Assembly: GCA_017414725.1 (NCBI GenBank)
Contig: JAFQKZ010000083.1
Coordinates: 1 to 5,716, forward strand
Source: Clostridia bacterium
Lineage (GTDB): Bacteria > Bacillota > Clostridia > Oscillospirales > Acutalibacteraceae
Direction of reading: 5' to 3'
DNA length: 5,716 bases
Shown piece after piece: positions 5,425 through 5,716 of the stretch (position 1 is the first letter of the stretch; each line of letters begins with the position of its first letter). The notes beneath the pieces are model-generated. The model was not told the origin of the DNA. It worked only from the letters and a program-made list of their open reading frames with translations, and ran no database searches. The position numbers and the translations under genes are program-made.

Positions 5425-5598
5425 ATGGGATCGAATAACACATTAGAAGTAAGCGTTGTTATTGGCGCAGAATCACCCTGTGTGATAAATGCACTAAACA
5501 TGGAATATGACTATGATCTTAACAGCTTGGGTTGTGTACTAGAAGGTTTGACAAACAAAAAGGAGAGAGATAAGATAGGAAAAGAGGGTGAAAAGTGA
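5425..5598 (+). CDS. Small ORF of unknown function, probably truncated by the IS1-like insertion
   Basis: A 57-codon ORF with a good ribosome site, AGAAAGGA (5407-5414), 10 nt before its ATG, and a TGA at 5596-5598 whose last base is the first base of the next ATG (TGATG). The product begins MGSNNTLEVSVVIGAESPC and ends in a Lys/Glu-rich tail (NKKERDKIGKEGEK). I do not recognise a family. If the IS1-like element starts near 5530, residues 1-35 come from a host gene and residues 36-57 are read from the IS end, which would explain the change of character from a hydrophobic, strand-like N-terminus to a charged tail. Alternatively it is a genuine small gene translationally coupled to the transposase. 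The ribosome site and start look real; the function is open. Confidence 0.5.
   Translation: MGSNNTLEVSVVIGAESPCVINALNMEYDYDLNSLGCVLEGLTNKKERDKIGKEGEK
5548..5576 (+). promoter_or_regulatory. Promoter of the IS1-like transposase gene
   Basis: A perfect -35 box TTGACA (5548-5553) and TAAGAT (5571-5576, 4 of 6 matches to TATAAT) are separated by exactly 17 nt. The predicted start, near 5583, leaves a short leader containing the ribosome site GAGGG (5584-5588) before the ATG at 5598. The -35 lies within the perfect inverted repeat GTTTGACAAAC (5546-5556), a possible site for transposase autorepression. Confidence 0.55.
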
Positions 5599-5716
5599 TG
5601 GCGCTGACCAAAATAAAATGCATACATTGCGAAAGCGAAGAAGTAGTGAAAAACGGAAAGAGAGCAACAGGAATACAAAGCTTAAAATGCAAGAACTGTG
5701 GGAAATGTTTCCAAGA
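5598..5716 (+). CDS. IS1-family InsA-like protein, N-terminal zinc ribbon (3' end outside window)
   Basis: Thirty-nine complete codons are visible before the window ends. The product starts MALTKIKCIHCESEEVVKNG and continues with a Gly-Ile-Gln segment and CKNCGKCFQ. This is the layout of the InsA N-terminal zinc-binding domain of IS1-type elements: CxxC (Cys8, Cys11), a KNGK turn (18-21), G-x-Q (25-27), CxxC (Cys31, Cys34) and FQ. In IS1 elements InsA binds the terminal repeats and represses transcription, and InsAB' formed by -1 frameshifting is the transposase. The rest of the reading frame, any frameshift site and the catalytic DDE domain are outside the window. The ribosome site GAGGG lies 9 nt upstream, and the ATG overlaps the preceding stop. 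A related zinc-ribbon transposase family (IS1595-like) is an alternative. Confidence 0.75.
   Translation, partial: MALTKIKCIHCESEEVVKNGKRATGIQSLKCKNCGKCFQ

Larger units (their letters stand above)
5530..5716 (+). mobile_element. Left end of an IS1-family-like insertion sequence (cut by window end)
   Basis: Inferred from the InsA-like ORF at 5598 and from the sequence GGTTGTGTACTAGAA (5530-5544), which begins with GGT as IS1-family ends often do. It lies 68 nt before the ORF, close to the IRL-to-insA distance in IS1. A promoter directly follows, again as in IS1, whose left inverted repeat carries the insA promoter. The right end is outside the window, so the repeat cannot be confirmed. If the boundary is right, the 8-9 bases ending at 5529 (about AACAGCTTG) would be the target duplication. 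Confidence 0.5.

Overview
The window reads as a chromosomal segment of a low-GC bacterium, most likely a Firmicute of the clostridial type. The basis is the strong A/T bias at third codon positions, asparagine- and lysine-rich proteins, purine-rich Shine-Dalgarno sites, TTG and GTG starts, a MetRS with a C-terminal tRNA-binding domain, and an MltG with the motif IQAEA, which I associate with Clostridia. The standard genetic code fits. The species cannot be named from sequence alone.

Layout. Positions 1-316 are the 3' end of an IS5-family insertion sequence: the transposase C-terminus, a possible terminator and a possible right inverted repeat. An AT-rich intergenic region follows, with a good extended -10 promoter at 507-515. 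Four plus-strand genes then form a tight cluster with gaps of 35, 24 and 18 bases: metG (methionyl-tRNA synthetase), tatD (TatD-family metal-dependent hydrolase), ispF (MECDP synthase of the MEP isoprenoid pathway) and mltG (membrane-anchored murein transglycosylase). The cluster ends in a Rho-independent terminator at 4990-5035. Each gene has an in-frame stop shortly upstream of its start, which fixes the starts well.

The unusual part comes after mltG. The last quarter of mltG, its stop, its 3' flank and its terminator occur a second time, in tandem (4697-5043 and 5054-5404). The second copy is a headless mltG fragment that stays open to the stop. Its divergence is strongly mosaic: about 19% over the first 90 nt, mostly synonymous, then about 1.5% over the rest of the coding part. 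That pattern suggests an old duplicate or foreign allele later homogenised by gene conversion.

The right edge holds a 57-codon ORF that overlaps, by one base (TGATG), the start of an IS1-family InsA-like zinc-ribbon protein cut by the window end. An IR-like sequence and a promoter with a perfect TTGACA -35 box suggest that the IS1-like element begins near 5530. The 57-codon ORF would then be a host gene truncated by the insertion. The picture is a housekeeping operon between two insertion sequences, with local rearrangement at its 3' end. I see no new defence or metabolic system; the mosaic duplication is the most interesting structure.
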